The translations under genes and the position numbers were made by a program. This document shows, piece after piece, positions 63,068 through 64,000 of a stretch of DNA of 64,000 nt (position 1 is the stretch's first letter; each line of letters opens with the position of its first letter). Origin of the DNA: Aquipluma nitroreducens. GTDB taxonomy: Bacteria; Bacteroidota; Bacteroidia; Bacteroidales; Prolixibacteraceae. Where the stretch lies: NCBI RefSeq assembly GCF_009689585.1, contig NZ_AP018694.1, positions 3,673,001-3,737,000 of the forward strand. The letters are read 5' to 3'. The notes below the pieces were generated by a model, which worked only from the letters and a program-made list of their open reading frames with translations, was not told the DNA's origin and searched no databases.

Positions 63068-64000
63068 ATGACATTTGAAGATACCGATTTTCGTCAGGAG
63101 ACACTTGATCTGGATAATCCTTTTGATCTTAAACTGGTTAAGGATTTTCTGGCCCGACTCGGATTTGAGTTTGATCCGGCGGAGGTGGAATGCACCATGA
63201 TTGTGTATAACCTGAAAGGCGATTTGGTGGGAACCGGCTCACACATGGGGCGAATTTTGAAATATGTTGCTGTTGCCCCAACGTTTCGTGATACCACTGC
63301 TTTTGCCCTGATTGTTAGTTACATGACAGAAAAGCTCCTGAAAATTTACAAGCATACTTTTGTTTTTACACGCCCTGAGAATTCAGTTCGGTTTCGTGGA
63401 TTGGGCTATACCGAAATTGCATCGGCTGAACCTCTTTTTTCGGTACTTGAATTCGGATTCGAATCGATAACAACTTATCAGGATTACCTGAAAGCCTTGA
63501 AAATACCGACCGAATCCCCGAATGTGGCTGCTATGGTGGTCAATTGCAACCCATTTACCAACGGACATAAATTCCTGATCGAAAAGGCTGCTTCGGAGAA
63601 TGAAGTTGTCTATTTGTTTGTAGTAGAAGAAGATCGTTCAGCTTTTCCGTTTAAAGTACGTTGGGAGCTGATCCGCAAAGGGATTGAACATCTTCAGAAT
63701 GTGGTGATGGTTCGCGGTGGAATGTACATTGTTTCTGGAGCCATTTTCCCATCTTATTTCCTTAAAAAAGAATTGGTTAGCGATGTAATGCAAAAACAGG
63801 CAGAACTGGATGTCAAAATTTTTTCTAAGTACGTTGTGCCAATTCTGGGGATCAAAAAGCGCTACGTTGGTACCGAAAATTACTGCAAAGTTACCGGTGC
63901 ATACAACCAGGCGATGAAATCAATACTTCCATCTTTTGGTGTAGAGGTTGTCGAAATCACTCGAAAAGCTGTGGGTTCGGGAGCCGATCACTTACCTGAT
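63068..64000 (+). CDS. citC: [Citrate (pro-3S)-lyase] ligase, 3' end outside the window
   Basis: 311 residues are visible, starting with ATG nine bases after citXG; the frame runs open to the window edge, so the gene is complete at its 5' end only. An N-terminal GNAT-like part (to about 125, VGTGSHMGRILKYVAVAP) precedes the nucleotidyltransferase part beginning VAAMVVNCNPFTNGHKFLIE, with the NGH motif of the HIGH-type fold, and ending near AVGSGADHLPD. CitC activates the carrier by attaching acetate at the expense of ATP. Confidence 0.93.
   Translation, partial: MTFEDTDFRQETLDLDNPFDLKLVKDFLARLGFEFDPAEVECTMIVYNLKGDLVGTGSHMGRILKYVAVAPTFRDTTAFALIVSYMTEKLLKIYKHTFVFTRPENSVRFRGLGYTEIASAEPLFSVLEFGFESITTYQDYLKALKIPTESPNVAAMVVNCNPFTNGHKFLIEKAASENEVVYLFVVEEDRSAFPFKVRWELIRKGIEHLQNVVMVRGGMYIVSGAIFPSYFLKKELVSDVMQKQAELDVKIFSKYVVPILGIKKRYVGTENYCKVTGAYNQAMKSILPSFGVEVVEITRKAVGSGADHLPD

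Noticed and set aside
1-64000. CRISPR array, prophage or insertion sequence
   Set aside because: No regularly spaced direct repeats, no cas, phage structural, integrase or transposase genes were seen anywhere in the window.

Overview
The window looks like a chromosomal stretch of a member of the Bacteroidota, probably a Bacteroidales/Marinilabiliales-type organism. The evidence is a type IX secretion-type C-terminal domain on a subtilase, a SusC-style TonB receptor with an N-terminal carboxypeptidase-like domain, tRNA genes without encoded CCA, TAnnTTTG-like promoter elements, and families such as DUF3109, DUF5522, START-like and LptF/LptG. The assignment below phylum level is inference. Coding density is high and most genes are housekeeping, in short runs on both strands.

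Region by region: (1) 1-2.2 kb holds the end of an energy-converting-hydrogenase-like complex, with a large subunit and a ferredoxin-small-subunit fusion that have both lost their metal ligands. (2) 2.2-10 kb, minus strand: a GNAT acetyltransferase, a glycosyltransferase fused to a degenerate sugar-phosphate transferase, recR, a three-PAS hybrid histidine kinase and an acyl-CoA ligase. (3) 10-17.7 kb: HD hydrolase, VOC protein, DUF3109 protein, gpmI, a Wzi-like capsule protein, and then a small gene graveyard (3' stumps of an fkp-type fucokinase and an unidentified gene). (4) 17.9-25.3 kb, plus strand: MORN/YwqK-type protein, secreted subtilase, xseA-xseB, haem-binding lipoprotein, chrA and an acyltransferase. 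(5) 25.4-39.8 kb: a thiamine-type TonB receptor behind a TPP riboswitch, hsp20, cdd, a glucosaminidase with LysM, an ECF sigma factor with its membrane partner, fmt, ribBA, two glycosyltransferases and an LptF/G permease. (6) 39.9-52.3 kb: tRNA-Met, dnaK, panB, an RluA-type synthase, a glycosyltransferase, an inositol-phosphatase-family protein, mtaB, phoH and folC. (7) 52.3-53 kb: tRNA-Val followed by a tandem unit made of a tRNA 3' half, a hairpin terminator and a GIY-YIG nuclease. (8) 53-58.6 kb: a complete RND efflux operon. (9) 58.7 kb to the end: a citrate lyase operon, citD-citE-citF-citXG-citC, the last gene cut by the window edge.

The most unusual items are the tRNA-Val/GIY-YIG unit, which is duplicated with a 343-bp period and whose ORF stop codon lies in the anticodon loop of a rewritten tRNA half; the hydrogenase-like pair stripped of its Ni and most Fe-S ligands; and citXG, which has no ATG/GTG/TTG start upstream of its conserved N-terminus but has a well-placed Shine-Dalgarno sequence before an ATC codon, followed by a hairpin. 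Several families of short palindromic intergenic repeats recur between genes.
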